DNA from: Plutella xylostella | Taxonomy: Eukaryota > Arthropoda > Insecta > Lepidoptera > Plutellidae | Reading direction: 5' to 3' | DNA: 64,000 nucleotides | NCBI RefSeq assembly: GCF_932276165.1 | Contig: NC_064005.1 | Span: forward strand, 9,424,001 to 9,488,000 | In this document: positions 37,201 through 40,736 of the stretch, in pieces | How positions within the stretch are numbered: the first letter of the stretch is position 1 | How the letters are laid out: each line of letters opens with the position of its first letter | Notes under the pieces: model-generated | Databases searched by the model: none | The model's input: only the letters and a program-made list of their open reading frames with translations | What the model was told of the DNA's origin: nothing | Made by a program: the position numbers and the translations under genes

Positions 37201-37736
37201 AGACGTCTAGTCTGTCAGTGTAGCTTAGCAAGGGCTTTTGTCGTCTGGAATTAGGATCCACTACGGCGGTGGAAAGTGCAATAACTGATCATTATTTTGA
37301 TTTAAATTAAATATTAGAATGCTGCTGTTTACAATAATCCTATCTACCTAGTACCTACCTCTTGAAAAATATGAAGAGACACATTTATGTAGGTATCAAA
37401 TAAATAAAAAAAATACTTATAGCTTTACCATGTTGCAACTGTTTTTAATGACTTAAGTACCTATTATAATTTAATTTTTACCATTTTTGTCATTAATAAA
37501 ACGGGATGCCTGATTTAATCCCTCTCTCATCTATCCCTCAAACAGCAATGACCTTTACCCAAATACTAATAAAATATTCCTTGTTGCAGTCATACCATAG
37601 TTTAGGACGCGCGAACAAGGGAGTAAACGCTTGCAGCCCAAGCTCAGCCACAGGAGTGACGTCATCACTCACGGCACATAGACTGCGGCCAGAAGTCGTC
37701 ACGACTTCGCATCGAGTGCAAGAGAGTTGTATATAG
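1112..37736 (+). CDS. Sidestep-family Ig/FN3 adhesion receptor (gene span, 5' partial)
   Basis: Sixteen spliced exons give 818 residues plus a split first codon; the signal-peptide exon or exons lie left of the window. Domains by residue of this partial protein: Ig1 1-113 (C17-C94), Ig2 114-218 (C146-C198), Ig3 219-316 (C243-C295), Ig4 317-413 (C344-C394), Ig5 414-512 (C439-C492), FN3 513-613, transmembrane about 624-647, cytoplasmic 648-818. Family cues are SYDIRGR in Ig1, GSRPEA in Ig3, EIKEGDDVYFEC in Ig4, ALKHET in Ig5 and ECVENFDGGLPQ in FN3. Known sidestep proteins are cell-surface ligands for Beaten-path proteins in insect axon guidance and synapse matching. Introns between domains are all phase 1; those inside domains vary in phase. 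Which sidestep paralog this is cannot be decided by eye. Exons are listed separately below. Confidence 0.9.
1771..1979 (+). CDS. Exon 2: second half of Ig1
   Basis: The exon lies between tctccaccag and A|GTAAGTG. It completes the split Ser and starts SYDIRGR, a hallmark of sidestep-type first Ig domains. The DAGVYRC motif holds the second Ig1 cysteine (C94), followed by a V-set-like end KVNFTVI. NVT and NFT are N-glycosylation sequons. It ends in phase 1. A decayed copy of the last part of the exon lies just downstream at 2052-2160. Confidence 0.9.
2052..2160 (+). pseudogene. Decayed duplicate of the 3' end of exon 2
   Basis: This resembles 1900-2010 base for base with scattered changes (taccgctgccgtgtcaactt against taccgctgccgcgtcgactt) and runs through the exon end into intron sequence. 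It contains TAG in the old frame, and the donor gtaagt has become acaagt. It is a non-functional tandem copy about 150 bp from its source. Confidence 0.8.
2160..3145. other. Intron 2, proximal part
   Basis: Apart from MITE copy 2 (2516-2658) I see only AT-rich sequence and short imperfect palindromes near 2830-2875. No exon candidate with matching phase was found. Confidence 0.5.
2516..2658. mobile_element. Short MITE, GGGTCACTCT family, copy 2
   Basis: The ends are ctggaaggtcactctatatg and tatagagtaaccctcctgag. The middle (aaaactaagtttcggagcg, then cgacagctcctgttcg) closely matches the copy at 47452. No coding capacity. Confidence 0.7.
4128..5843 (-). pseudogene. LINE ORF2, C-terminal half (reverse transcriptase)
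   Basis: This continues ORF2 after the insertion (LPNHLQNPDKINQHF). The reverse transcriptase blocks are in order: PISLLTCFSKILEKA, QSGFRKGRSTATALLN, motif A LLDFSRAFD, motif B GVPQGSILGP, motif C YADD, then the thumb NLGVLFDQNLRF. No internal stop or frameshift is seen, so the only clear lesion is the transposon insertion. Together the halves give roughly 950 residues, normal for CR1/Jockey ORF2. Confidence 0.85.
5844..6796. mobile_element. hAT-like non-autonomous element with CCCGGGAATTCCCGGG arrays
   Basis: The terminal inverted repeat is TAGGGTTTCGTT at the left and AACGAAACCCTA at the right, flanked by an exact 8-bp target duplication ttaggaag (5836-5843, 6797-6804), as in hAT elements. 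Both ends carry subterminal arrays of the palindrome TTCCCGGGAA, including three full 16-mers CCCGGGAATTCCCGGG at 5880, 5934 and 6719. The 700-bp AT-rich interior has no transposase ORF. Confidence 0.88.
6797..7941 (-). pseudogene. LINE ORF2, N-terminal half (endonuclease), cut by insertion
   Basis: From Met at 7941 this reads KTKSFTIGHFNAGSLG, IVSINETWL, GVGFYIREG and VGDFNIDLL, the conserved blocks of an APE-type (exo-endo-phosphatase) LINE endonuclease that nicks target DNA. The last block reads SLGRHAFICVEL where the family normally has an Asp before the His, which may impair catalysis. The frame continues to the 8-bp target duplication at 6797-6804 and resumes at 5843 on the far side of the hAT-like element. 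Confidence 0.82.
8379..9437 (-). CDS. LINE ORF1: PHD finger and baculovirus-FP-like RNA-binding protein
   Basis: I chose the Met at 9437 because the N-terminus MDCSKCKLKLKPEELLKC then follows directly; an upstream Met at 9485 only adds a hydrophobic run. The first 55 residues form a Cys4-His-Cys3 PHD-type finger (CSKC, CNAC, HYTC, CGNC). A long heptad-rich region follows (about residues 85-165), then a C-terminal part with RPIAVRFARR, GPSRRFYVNERLTRTNR and TKEGKVLVRKE, resembling the baculovirus FP-like domain in insect LINE ORF1s. Such proteins bind the LINE RNA in the retrotransposition particle. The frame is open for about 352 residues. Confidence 0.8.
   Translation of the reverse strand: MDCSKCKLKLKPEELLKCNACSITLHYTCAGLDMAGFKKILPMNKPKWKCGNCKPPKLGSPIVLNKVCEESEAMSSIINIDTESLISLINRRFDSLKDSIDTFKTEVNARLTQLSDTVSSFDQRISSAEARIESLSETTMKLASENITLSNAIDLLKMELSDREQEFLCNDVEISGITETKEENVGHIVQVLANKLGLSINECDIVSATRVGVFRPGGLVENVSGKGSNGAAEPRPRPIAVRFARRSVKDGIINAARVRRGATTADCDLPGPSRRFYVNERLTRTNRWLFNKAREEGKRHGWRFIWTKEGKVLVRKEQGKASHRIRSEMDLASVFGSDKVGTNVPKPSTTNY
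10060..11019 (+). pseudogene. Decayed DNA-transposase-like stretch (possible pogo type)
   Basis: Short conceptual pieces resemble pogo/Tigger-type transposase: DPTRIYVTDETR near 10556 looks like the first catalytic-Asp motif, and YERPEDFKQNGKIGTQEMG near 10690 looks like a downstream block. Frames change and stops intervene, so this is a fossil. I could not identify the DNA-binding domain or the later catalytic residues. It would fit the TA-flanked ends at 3148 and 13755. Confidence 0.3.
11020..12718 (+). mobile_element. 5'-truncated CR1/Jockey-type LINE with (TTTGAG)n tail
   Basis: This begins inside the reverse transcriptase region (about ILNKVIAPILANIFN), continues to the end of the ORF at 12469, and has a 250-bp 3' UTR ending in about four units of TTTGAG (12693-12718). 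5' truncation is usual for target-primed insertion. It belongs to a different lineage from the LINE at 3653-9640. Confidence 0.8.
11048..12469 (+). CDS. Reverse transcriptase (LINE ORF2, 5'-truncated)
   Basis: An open frame of 473 residues contains the RT blocks NFRPVSVLPVLSKIFERVI, QYGFTKGKSTADAG, motif A VFCDLSKAFDCVDH, motif B GVPQGSILGPFLFLIYIND and motif C LFADDTSLLF, followed by the thumb FLGMTIDSKLQW and a C-terminal domain. The endonuclease is missing because of 5' truncation, so the element cannot move by itself. The first Met is arbitrary; the conserved reading starts about eight codons earlier. Confidence 0.85.
   Translation: MANIFNKCIAEGVFPDLMKFSKIIPLFKSGDMEDPANFRPVSVLPVLSKIFERVILSQMLLHFNDARLFHSQQYGFTKGKSTADAGTALIKHIFDAWEDHHDAIGVFCDLSKAFDCVDHQTLISKLRYYGIGGKALDLISSYLDKRQQRVDINNTKSQGAHVKIGVPQGSILGPFLFLIYINDLPFMVEKLTNIVLFADDTSLLFKVKRRENNFNEINSILSDIHDWFTVNNLLLNSKKTKCIKFTLPNVRQCDTNIILDGNKLDLVNDTVFLGMTIDSKLQWGPHIEKLSGRLSSAAFAVRKIRQLTDVETARLVYFSYFHSLLSYGILLWGRAADIETIFVLQKRAIRSIYKLGSRDSLRELFKEINILTVPCQFIFSNLMYVRKNISTFDTIGSNHDINTRNKHKLAFPAMRLAKVNKSFLGYCIRFYNKLPAEVAQMPENKFKCYIKEKLSKKAYYKIDDYLEDVNAWL
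12720..13849. other. Right end of the 10.6-kb element and end of intron 2
   Basis: There is a proline-rich open stretch at 12894-13040 of unknown meaning, then AT-rich sequence, then the subterminal AGTAACTGACCA array (13494-13755). From 13758 to 13849 is ordinary intron ending in the exon 3 acceptor. Confidence 0.55.
13850..13960 (+). CDS. Exon 3: first half of Ig2
   Basis: The acceptor is tttgttacag and the donor G|GTAAGT. The exon opens with IPPSRPTIYD, the typical linker into the second Ig domain of this family, and holds the first cysteine in LLICEVEGG (C146). Entry and exit are both phase 1. It is separated from exon 2 by 11.9 kb that is mostly nested transposons. Confidence 0.88.
13961..15269. 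other. Intron 3
   Basis: AT-rich sequence without a recognisable transposon, RNA gene or exon on either strand. Confidence 0.6.
15270..15473 (+). CDS. Exon 4: second half of Ig2
   Basis: The acceptor is ctttttaacag and the donor T|GTAAGTG. It encodes GRPRPRVTWYLE with the core tryptophan (W159), then LNARLVCQASN with the second cysteine (C198), and ends KVLILDIN. Exit is phase 1, the domain boundary. GC content is much higher than in the flanking introns, as in most exons of this gene. Confidence 0.9.
15831..15982 (+). CDS. Exon 5: first half of Ig3
   Basis: The acceptor is cattccacag and the donor AAT|GTAAGT (phase 0). It encodes LKPITVTIL, YEIEC (C243), GSRPEA and VTWWKNNRQL with the core tryptophan. 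The Cys-x(4)-GSRPEA-x(3)-WW arrangement is conserved in sidestep proteins. The donor is followed by a T-run rather than a second candidate site. Confidence 0.9.
16050..16098. repeat. Inverted repeat, 16-bp arms
   Basis: aaacctgacccccctc pairs exactly with gaggggggtcaggttt across a 17-nt loop. It would form a stable hairpin in the intron RNA. It may be the two ends of a very short MITE; no target duplication is obvious. Confidence 0.75.
16930..17068. mobile_element. PIF/Harbinger-like MITE with TAA target duplication
   Basis: The ends AGGGCCACTTGCACCAACA and TGTTGGTGCAAGGGGCTC form an imperfect inverted repeat, flanked by TAA on both sides (16927-16929, 17069-17071). The inside is itself self-complementary (ctagatttagtg and cactaaatctag). 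At 139 bp it has no coding capacity. Confidence 0.75.
17832..17973 (+). CDS. Exon 6: second half of Ig3
   Basis: The acceptor is ttactcctcag and the donor T|GTGAGT. The exon is read in phase 0 from FSENNETLSVL through RVLACRAEN (C295) to SAIEDKWRLNVH, a family hallmark. NET is a sequon. Exit is phase 1. The reading frame is open upstream of the acceptor, so the start was placed by the splice site and by phase agreement with exon 5. A broken copy of the 3' part of this exon, with its donor, lies about 250 bp downstream. Confidence 0.88.
18135..18238 (+). pseudogene. Broken duplicate of the 3' half of exon 6 with its donor
   Basis: This copies 17885-17990 at roughly 250 bp distance with few changes: one A is lost in aacaaacac (frameshift), TGG has become TGA, and the donor T|GTGAGT is kept. 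An AG sits just before it at 18133-18134, though without a good pyrimidine tract. Inclusion would break the frame. Confidence 0.88.
18248..18368. mobile_element. Possible short MITE next to the exon 6 duplicate
   Basis: The left part ctacttccgagcggagcgg and the right part taccgctcggaattggag are imperfect inverted repeats enclosing about 75 bp. No clear target duplication was found, so the boundaries are approximate. Confidence 0.45.
18686..19483. mobile_element. Repeat with AACCGACTTCAAAAAA ends containing a perfect foldback
   Basis: The left edge aaccgacttcaaaaaaagga is a sequence I recognise as common in moth and butterfly genomes. The same accgacttcaaaaaa occurs again at the inner arm (about 19200) and inverted at about 19455. 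The right 300 bp is the foldback listed separately. No ORF is convincing. The class is uncertain. Confidence 0.55.
19181..19483. repeat. Perfect 120-bp inverted repeat with 63-nt loop
   Basis: Arms 19181-19300 and 19364-19483 match as exact reverse complements over 120 of 120 bases as I read them, including three homopolymer runs. The loop carries a smaller pairing (gttggtgc and gcaccaac). Transcribed as part of intron 6, it would form a long RNA duplex. Confidence 0.9.
19920..20060 (+). mobile_element. LINE 3'-end fragment with (ATTCT)n tail
   Basis: aataaagag precedes three to four units of attct at 20041-20058, the same tail type as the LINE at 3653. No ORF remains. Confidence 0.5.
20064..21275 (+). 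pseudogene. R1-clade-like LINE reverse transcriptase fossil
   Basis: Broken frames on the + strand read SPDGIPDRV, SMYRPICLL, a GVPQGSVL-like motif near 20688-20705 and, in the open piece 20869-21123, REPTDLSVRVSEVHIAIERH and LSLVVDSSWSFKEHCKMLV. This is the order and wording of an R1-type reverse transcriptase through its thumb. Multiple frameshifts and stops make it dead. It lies inside the 19491-21749 element. Confidence 0.7.
21810..21940 (+). CDS. Exon 7: first half of Ig4
   Basis: The acceptor is tttacaacag and the donor GGT|GTAAGT (phase 0). It encodes YVPVVDLKMGSKL, then EIKEGDDVYFEC (C344) and the core tryptophan in LVWFHG (W357). The EGDDVYFEC stretch is among the most conserved in the family. 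The preceding intron carries a foldback repeat and a 2.3-kb element. Confidence 0.91.
22368..22527 (+). CDS. Exon 8: second half of Ig4
   Basis: The acceptor is ttcttccaccag and the donor T|GTGAGTAG. It encodes NNEIFHNEAAGVILS through AAGDYTCMAANSEGKG (C394) to PVSLLVR. Exit is phase 1. The exon end and donor are repeated three more times in the next 140 bp. Reading on past the first donor meets TAG after two codons. Confidence 0.9.
22499..22675 (+). repeat. Array of four copies of the exon 8 donor
   Basis: ggtcagatgtgag occurs four times, with GT at 22528 (the real donor), 22570, 22613 and 22661. The third copy also repeats agcaaccccgtgtcgctgtt from the exon. All downstream donors keep GTGAG. 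Reading past the first donor meets TAG, so later donors would truncate the protein after Ig4. Confidence 0.9.
22877..24165 (-). mobile_element. Mariner transposon, 1289 bp, near complete
   Basis: Inverted ends ttaggtccttacatatgaaa (matching over roughly 28 bp) are flanked by TA at 22875-22876 and 24166-24167. Length and layout are those of a complete mariner. The transposase on the minus strand has one visible lesion. It sits in intron 8 of the receptor, antisense to it. Confidence 0.93.
23027..23977 (-). CDS. Mariner transposase (DD34D), late frameshift
   Basis: Translation from Met at 23977 (MENLKYRVIYEYEF) gives an N-terminal helix-turn-helix region, the linker WVPHEL, the first catalytic Asp in TCDEKWILY, the second in LLQDNARPHTA, and the third in SPDLAPTDYHFF. 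The spacing between the second and third Asp is 34, the mariner signature. A run of T near 23027-23036 shifts the frame, so this ORF ends NGFF while the natural C-terminus (about 22 residues, INELPMRWQKCI) continues in another frame down to about 22960. The catalytic core is intact; activity is uncertain. Confidence 0.9.
   Translation of the reverse strand: MENLKYRVIYEYEFHRGTSAAETARRINDVYGDVVAKENTVRFWFQRFRSGNFDLQNKPRGRPETKVDNEELKAIVEADPSQTTSELAAGSGVSDKTILIHLKQIGKVKKLERWVPHELSEANRQTRVDCCVTSLNRHNNKGVLNRIITCDEKWILYDNRKRSSQWLNPGEPAKSCPKQKLTKKKLLVSVWWTSAGVVHYSFLKSGQTITADIYCQQLQTMMEKLAAKQPRLVNRSRPLLLQDNARPHTAQQTATKLEELQLECLRHPPYSPDLAPTDYHFFRNLDNYLQGKKFNSDGAVQTAFKDFIDSRPNGFF
24168..24798. other. Intron 8, between mariner and SINE
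   Basis: I see no exon, RNA gene or recognisable repeat here. Confidence 0.5.
24800..25132 (+). mobile_element. SINE with tRNA-derived head and (GAATA)n tail
   Basis: The head agcggtggtagctcagtcgg and ggttcgaatcc are Pol III A- and B-box-like, as in a tRNA. The body includes cgtgaggaaacctgcatatc and ggaccagcgtggtgggtaat, and it ends in three to four gaata units. A piece of the same body recurs at 18412-18466. Confidence 0.8.
25140..27011. other. Intron 8, distal part
   Basis: No exon with matching phase, RNA gene or clear transposon was found. Composition is AT-rich except around 25860-26120 and 26280-26400. Confidence 0.5.
27012..27168 (+). CDS. Exon 9: first half of Ig5
   Basis: The acceptor is attcgtttcag and the donor CG|GTAAGT. 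It encodes YAPVC, then GALKHETVSLHC (C439), SFHWTFNNSGEQTEIPP with the core tryptophan (W452), and an NNS sequon. The GALKHET and TFNNSGEQTE stretches match the fifth Ig domain of sidestep proteins. Exit is phase 2. The exon follows a 4.5-kb intron containing a mariner and a SINE. Confidence 0.9.
27169..28495. other. Intron 9
   Basis: I see no gene, RNA or repeat with support; only AT-rich sequence and a pyrimidine-rich end. Confidence 0.55.
28496..28635 (+). CDS. Exon 10: second half of Ig5
   Basis: The acceptor is a strong pyrimidine tract ending in ccccccag and the donor G|GTGAGA. It encodes RLYSSHGHTSTLNYTP, then MEYGTLACFGANSVG (C492), and ends CMFQLVAA. NYT is a sequon. Exit is phase 1, the boundary between the last Ig domain and the fibronectin domain. 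Confidence 0.9.
28920..29045 (-). mobile_element. RTE-type LINE 3'-end remnant (antisense)
   Basis: An (atcataatc)n-type microsatellite at 28931-28965 is followed by ccaaaaaccgtccgcttctg, matching the complement of the RTE 3' end (ORF2 end plus TGATGA tail) seen intact at 63800-63860. Short and diverged. Confidence 0.4.
29050..29130. repeat. 37-bp tandem duplication just upstream of exon 11
   Basis: acctatcttctcaatacaa occurs twice, each followed by an aacaa-rich stretch, ending about 22 bp before the acceptor AG. It may duplicate the branch-point region. No exon sequence is copied. Confidence 0.75.
29153..29289 (+). CDS. Exon 11: first half of the fibronectin III domain
   Basis: The acceptor is attctccaatcag and the donor ATT|GTAAGT (phase 0). 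It encodes GRPFQLQNCSVANQS, then LYVECVENFDGGLPQHFVME, a characteristic start of the sidestep FN3 domain. NCS and NQS are sequons. The intron just upstream has a short tandem duplication of about 37 bp at 29050-29130. Confidence 0.88.
29290..30105. other. Intron 11 upstream of tRNA-Val
   Basis: Two similar stretches at 29305-29340 and 29608-29642 (ggtgtt..agattgacttg..gt) suggest a small local duplication. Nothing else is recognised. Confidence 0.45.
30106..30178 (+). tRNA. tRNA-Val (AAC), copy 1, inside intron 11
   Basis: The acceptor stem gtttccg pairs exactly with cggaaac, with discriminator a. The A box is tggtgtagcgg and the B box ggttcgatcc. The anticodon loop ctgcctaacacgcag gives AAC. 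An oligo-T (ttctttt) follows as a Pol III terminator. It lies in an intron of the receptor in the same orientation and is identical to the copies at 43401 and 54141. Confidence 0.95.
30357..30522 (+). CDS. Exon 12: second half of the fibronectin III domain
   Basis: The acceptor is atgtttacaag and the donor G|GTGAGT. It encodes VRYNVSTNRTPPYFEI, then GLPPGVSYRIDLYAVNAKG, which has the tyrosine and Asn-x-x-Gly signature of FN3 F-G strands. NVS and NRT are sequons. Exit is phase 1. A complete tRNA-Val gene sits about 180 bp upstream in the same orientation. Confidence 0.88.
30537..30610. mobile_element. Fragment of a TA-flanked MITE family
   Basis: cacgggcaatgaaaaagttc and caccaaattagtcctaaacg match the left end of the MITE at 42135-42597. 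The right end is missing. Confidence 0.5.
30645..30918 (-). mobile_element. SINE A: tRNA-derived head, shared tail
   Basis: On the minus strand a tRNA-like head (ggcacagtagctaaggggg to gggttcgaatcccgcccaag) is followed by a body and a tail ending tgtgtgagaagtccccacat. The tail of roughly 110 bp nearly equals that of SINE B at 54290-54541, but the head differs. An inverted cttgtgatgagaatttg repeat lies next to the head. Confidence 0.75.
30920..31876. other. Intron 12, proximal part
   Basis: No supported feature; an open frame at 31546-31764 has no recognisable motif. Confidence 0.5.
31877..32095 (-). mobile_element. lep1-type Helitron-like element, copy 1
   Basis: Reversed, it starts ctaactaatattaaaaatgc, runs through gactgtgtctgtctg, ttcacgccaaaactactgaa and cccacgggaaaac, and ends agctagt, as the copies at 39115 and 40737 do. 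The cagacaga microsatellite at 32032-32056 is part of it. Confidence 0.8.
32100..33068. other. Intron 12, distal part
   Basis: A less AT-rich block at 32600-32830 stands out, but it has no ORF or RNA I can name. A short gcactatatag repeat lies at 32160-32200. Confidence 0.5.
33070..33163 (+). repeat. Broken duplicate of the exon 13 acceptor region
   Basis: aagtaccaggagcgcataaa to gtgagagcacgacg is repeated 113 bp downstream around the true acceptor at 33237. In the copy the acceptor cttacag reads cttgcgg, so it cannot splice. Confidence 0.88.
33238..33391 (+). CDS. Exon 13: juxtamembrane and transmembrane helix
   Basis: The acceptor is actctcttacag and the donor AG|GTAAGT. After a short stalk (ESTTLGLSP) comes an Ala/Val/Leu-rich stretch of about 24 residues (V624-Y647) with no charged residue, then YKRHSARHRH, a basic stop-transfer start of the cytoplasmic side. 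This makes the protein a type I single-pass membrane protein. A broken duplicate of the acceptor region lies 113 bp upstream. Confidence 0.88.
33734..33912 (+). CDS. Exon 14: cytoplasmic tail, part 1
   Basis: The acceptor is ccttcttcccag and the donor G|GTAAGG. It encodes SEAMYMERQTHSPTPVKQEC and a Gly/Arg/Ala-rich segment, ending DADPDIIPCLY. The DPDIIP motif fits sidestep tails. High GC (runs of cgggcg/ggcgcg) suggests a disordered linker. Exit is phase 1, which joins to GAG (Glu) of the next exon. Confidence 0.85.
33945..34510 (+). mobile_element. LINE 3'-end fragment (CR1/Jockey type)
   Basis: The open piece 33953-34252 reads SLEKRRCVSDLTTLFKVANG, then RSVRFPKLFHVPP and YNKPINRMCNTYN, the usual C-terminal region of LINE ORF2. 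It ends TCFKNDLIKLL and is followed by a UTR and an (AAAATA)n tail at 34495-34513. It starts only about 30 bp after the exon 14 donor. Confidence 0.75.
34655..34795 (-). mobile_element. RTE-type LINE 3'-end remnant (antisense)
   Basis: atcatcatcatc followed by agtcatcgactgctaaacat and cccaagcagcgccacaacac is the complement of the RTE ORF2 end at 63780-63855, with several changes. Confidence 0.65.
34800..35940. other. Intron 14, middle
   Basis: AT-rich, with no exon, RNA gene or repeat I can support. Confidence 0.5.
35950..35990 (+). pseudogene. Alternative or decayed terminal exon 15' (copy of exon 15 start)
   Basis: A good acceptor (tatccccgcag) precedes agcgtcggtcgatatccaac, identical to the start of exon 15 286 bp downstream. 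In frame it codes ERRSISNDYMTLQ and then TGA. If used, it would give a receptor with a short tail lacking the PDZ-ligand end. It may equally be an unused copy. Confidence 0.75.
36236..36372 (+). CDS. Exon 15: cytoplasmic tail, part 2
   Basis: The acceptor is cttttctccctag and the donor AGT|GTGAGT (phase 0). It encodes ERRSISNGYMSLQRPPSSTK and then DPAFYTDFRKKGAKLP. The tyrosines in NGYMSL and FYTDF are plausible signalling sites by analogy only. A similar acceptor followed by a copy of the first 38 bases lies at 35950 and would give an early stop. Confidence 0.87.
36373..37589. other. Intron 15
   Basis: There is a GC-richer stretch at 37010-37265 whose minus-strand frame (74 residues) has no motif I recognise; it may be an old repeat. 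Otherwise AT-rich. Confidence 0.45.
37590..37736 (+). CDS. Exon 16: terminal coding exon, PDZ-ligand-like C-terminus
   Basis: The acceptor is attccttgttgcag, entry is phase 0 and the stop is TAG. It encodes SYHSLGRANKG, then EVVTTSHRVQESCI. The last residues Ser-Cys-Ile fit the class I PDZ ligand pattern (Ser/Thr-x-hydrophobic). No further acceptor is needed because phase and length close here. The 3' UTR follows; candidate AATAAA signals occur near 38238, 38425 and 38757, but none can be chosen. Confidence 0.82.
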   Translation, partial: SYHSLGRANKGVNACSPSSATGVTSSLTAHRLRPEVVTTSHRVQESCI

Positions 37737-39114
37737 AGCGAGAAACGACGGTAGCCCTCCGAATTTTGTACATAACTAATTAACTACGCGATAAGTATTG
37801 ACTGTGTTCCTTGAATGCAATGTGCTGTGGGAATTGGGCTTTATTGACATTGCGTCTAGTAAAGATGATTAAAATTACCATGAATAGGTAACTGGATTGT
37901 AATGGCAGTAACATGATTACAATAATTGTGGTAACGACGCATTGTGAAGCTTAGGGGGGTTATTGATTGAACATGATAGATAATCATTTTGAGTCTTATT
38001 AGTACGATCATTAGTGACCGATTCAGAGTGTTGGACGTGATGTCGATAAAGGTCAGTTTTGCACGGCACGTGGCAATAGAGTAAGTTGTTACAAAATGTA
38101 TGATAATATTTTGTAAGCACAACCTCAAGTTTTGTATAAAAGTATCATGAATTTGTATAATGATTGGGTAATTTAATAATTTATACGAAAATGTGTTTTC
38201 CAACATCTGCTAGAACTGTAGACATTTTAGGTAAACTAATAAATCTAATATTGTGGGTTTGAACAAAAAAAGGTTTTGTTTCGTAATTTGGTAATTTAAA
38301 ACGGTTACTTACTTATTACTTATCATACGAAGTGCGAAGGCATTTAAAAAACGATAAGTAGGTTGGTAGGTATTTCACAAGTTAAAAGCATTGGTATTTT
38401 ATAAACAGAACTCTATCTCTAACACAATAAACCTATCAAAAATACTTAAACACCGTTTGAACTTTTAACTGTTGTTGAAAACCAATTATCACAATATAAG
38501 TTTGTCTTTTAAGGGTATAATTTTACTTTTAAACATTAATGAGTTTAATAGTCCAATAATAAACTATGCAAATGTTAAGTAGAAGTAACTTCTACATGAA
38601 AACAACTGTGTCTTTTTGCCAGCGTACATACGTATAATATGTTTGACTGTGCCTTTTTGTGTAAAAACATTTCTCAAAAACTAACCTACCAATTATACGT
38701 CCATCACCTTGACATAGACAAGCACGTCAAGGACCCTTTATACCTAACATAATAGCAATAAATATACGTTTGGTCCGTGAAAAATTACCTGTCCCATATC
38801 TTTCTTCGCAACAAAAGAGCGTAGCCTTAAATAAGGGGCCTATTCTCTAATCACTGGCGACCGGGAATCCAACGGACAACGCTATCGGTCGAGATTTAAC
38901 GCCCTCGCGACCACACGTGAGAATTCCGACGTAAAAATAAATGACAACATTTGTCTTGAGACTCGCCGCCGATCGCACTGAGTAGTTGGAAACCGTATTT
39001 CGACGTCGTTGAACGTGAAGCTTAGATTAACAATGTACGAATAAGATGGTGTATGTCATATACAAAAACTGTCGAACCGTTTTAATTTAAGTTCAACCTA
39101 ATGACAACTAAATT
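37737..39114. other. 3' UTR and downstream region of the receptor
   Basis: Several AATAAA hexamers occur (near 38238, 38425, 38757), but the cleavage site cannot be fixed. A GC-richer block at 38835-38990 may be an old repeat. No coding sequence is recognised. Confidence 0.5.
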
Positions 39115-39367
39115 CTAACTAATATTATAAATGCGAAAGTAACTGTGTCTGTCTGTATGTCTGTTACTCTTTCACGCCAAAACTACTGAACGGATTTGAA
39201 TATAATTGGTATACATAATGGTCTAGATGGTTGAACCTACCGTATTATTAAATCAAAATTTTACATTTTACATCTAGACCTTGAGAAAGAACATAGGCTA
39301 CTTTTTATCCCGGAATTCCCACGGGATATCTTTTTAAGGCGATGCGAAGCTCGCGGGAACAGCTAGT
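39115..39367 (+). mobile_element. lep1-type Helitron-like element, copy 2
   Basis: It runs from ctaactaatattataaatgc to ggcgatgcgaagctcgcgg and agctagt. Compared with copy 3 it has about 60 extra bases between two ggtctaga/tctagacc sites near 39220-39282. Confidence 0.85.
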
Positions 39368-40194
39368 TCAAAATAAGAGCACAGTGGCAGAGGTGGGGTG
39401 TTATTTGTCGAGAAGTTTCTTTTGTCTCACACTCCATCTGTTCGTATATTGTTAATCTAAGACGTGGACTTGTAATACTAATGCATTACTTTGACAAATT
39501 GTTGTAACTTGTGGAGATTGTGGAGGTGAAGATTGTAAGTGAATTATGATTTCGGTTTTTGTATTATAAATTATCATCTACGCTGCGCTCCATTTTTCGT
39601 TGCAGTCGAAATTTATCGTTTAAGTAATTCAATAAGAATCAAAACACGACCGAAAACTCGTATTTGAACATGACCGTTAATCATGTGTTAAGAAATGTTT
39701 TAACGCCGCTTGTACACACGTTATTTTGACACGTCGTTATGAATCTTTAAACGGTGAAATAATAAATCTTTATTTATTCTTGGTTTAGTCGCTCAACGTA
39801 TGATGAAAGTTATATTTTATGGTTGATTTTTAAGAGTGTGAAGATGTCGTTCTAACTGGGTAGTTAATACTTCCACTTTGTTACAACATCATTATTTAGA
39901 AACGGGATTAGTGTTTTTTTTATTTACTTTCAAGAAAATACCGCCCTTAAAACAAACATAATTATGATTTCTGAATAAAGTAAACATGACTTAGGTATAC
40001 TGCTCCTTTACTTCCTGAAAAATCTGTTGCTCAACCTTTTATAAATATCAATTGAGAAATCCGTGTAACAAGCTCTATTTAATTATTTAATATCAAAGAT
40101 ATCAATTTGTACGTATGTAAATTGTACATATCTGTTTTGTAAGATAGTTATATTATATCTCTAGTCTAATATAGTTGTAACGGTACTAAGTTTA

Positions 40195-40339
40195 GGGCCT
40201 GTAACACAATATCTGGATAATGGCTACCTGTAAGATAAAAAAACATGCTGTCACTCTCTGTAATTATGTTTTAGACAGCGACAGGAAGTATTAAAAAAAT
40301 TTACTGTTAGGCATTATCCAGACATTGTGAAACTGGCCC
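40195..40339. mobile_element. PIF/Harbinger-like MITE with TTA target duplication
   Basis: The left end GGGCCTGTAACACAATATCT and the right end, whose reverse complement is GGGCCAGTTTCACAATGTCT, both continue GGATAATG. TTA flanks both sides (40192-40194, 40340-40342). 145 bp, non-coding. Confidence 0.8.
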
Positions 40340-40571
40340 TTAGTGTATAATACTGAATAAGGAAGTTTATTGAAAATGGCTGGAAAGACCATACTGGGTA
40401 TGTTGTTGAACAAATTCTTGTAAATGTTTCCAAATACAATGTCAAGCATTTACTTATTGGTTGTTTTATTACAAAATATATCCCCATATTGTATATAACT
40501 ATAGTTAAGCAAACGATTATCCAGTAATTGAATAATTCATTTGTGCATAGTTACATGCATTTTAAAATAGC

Positions 40572-40700
40572 CCCCGTGTGTAGCGTGGGACGCCGTCAGG
40601 CTGGACCAATGACCTTATACAGGAGATGGCTGGATGATGATGGCCTCGGATGTGGAGCAAACAAGACTCCTCTGTCCAAAAGTGGACGATTTCTCGGTTG
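40572..40700 (+). mobile_element. RTE-type LINE 3'-end remnant
   Basis: agcgtgggacgccgtcaggc, gctggatgatgatggcctcg and gttgatgatgaag match the ORF2 end of the RTE LINE at 63700-63850 with internal loss. Confidence 0.6.
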
Positions 40701-40736
40701 ATGATGAAGAAGTCTGATTGAACAAAGTCAGGCATC

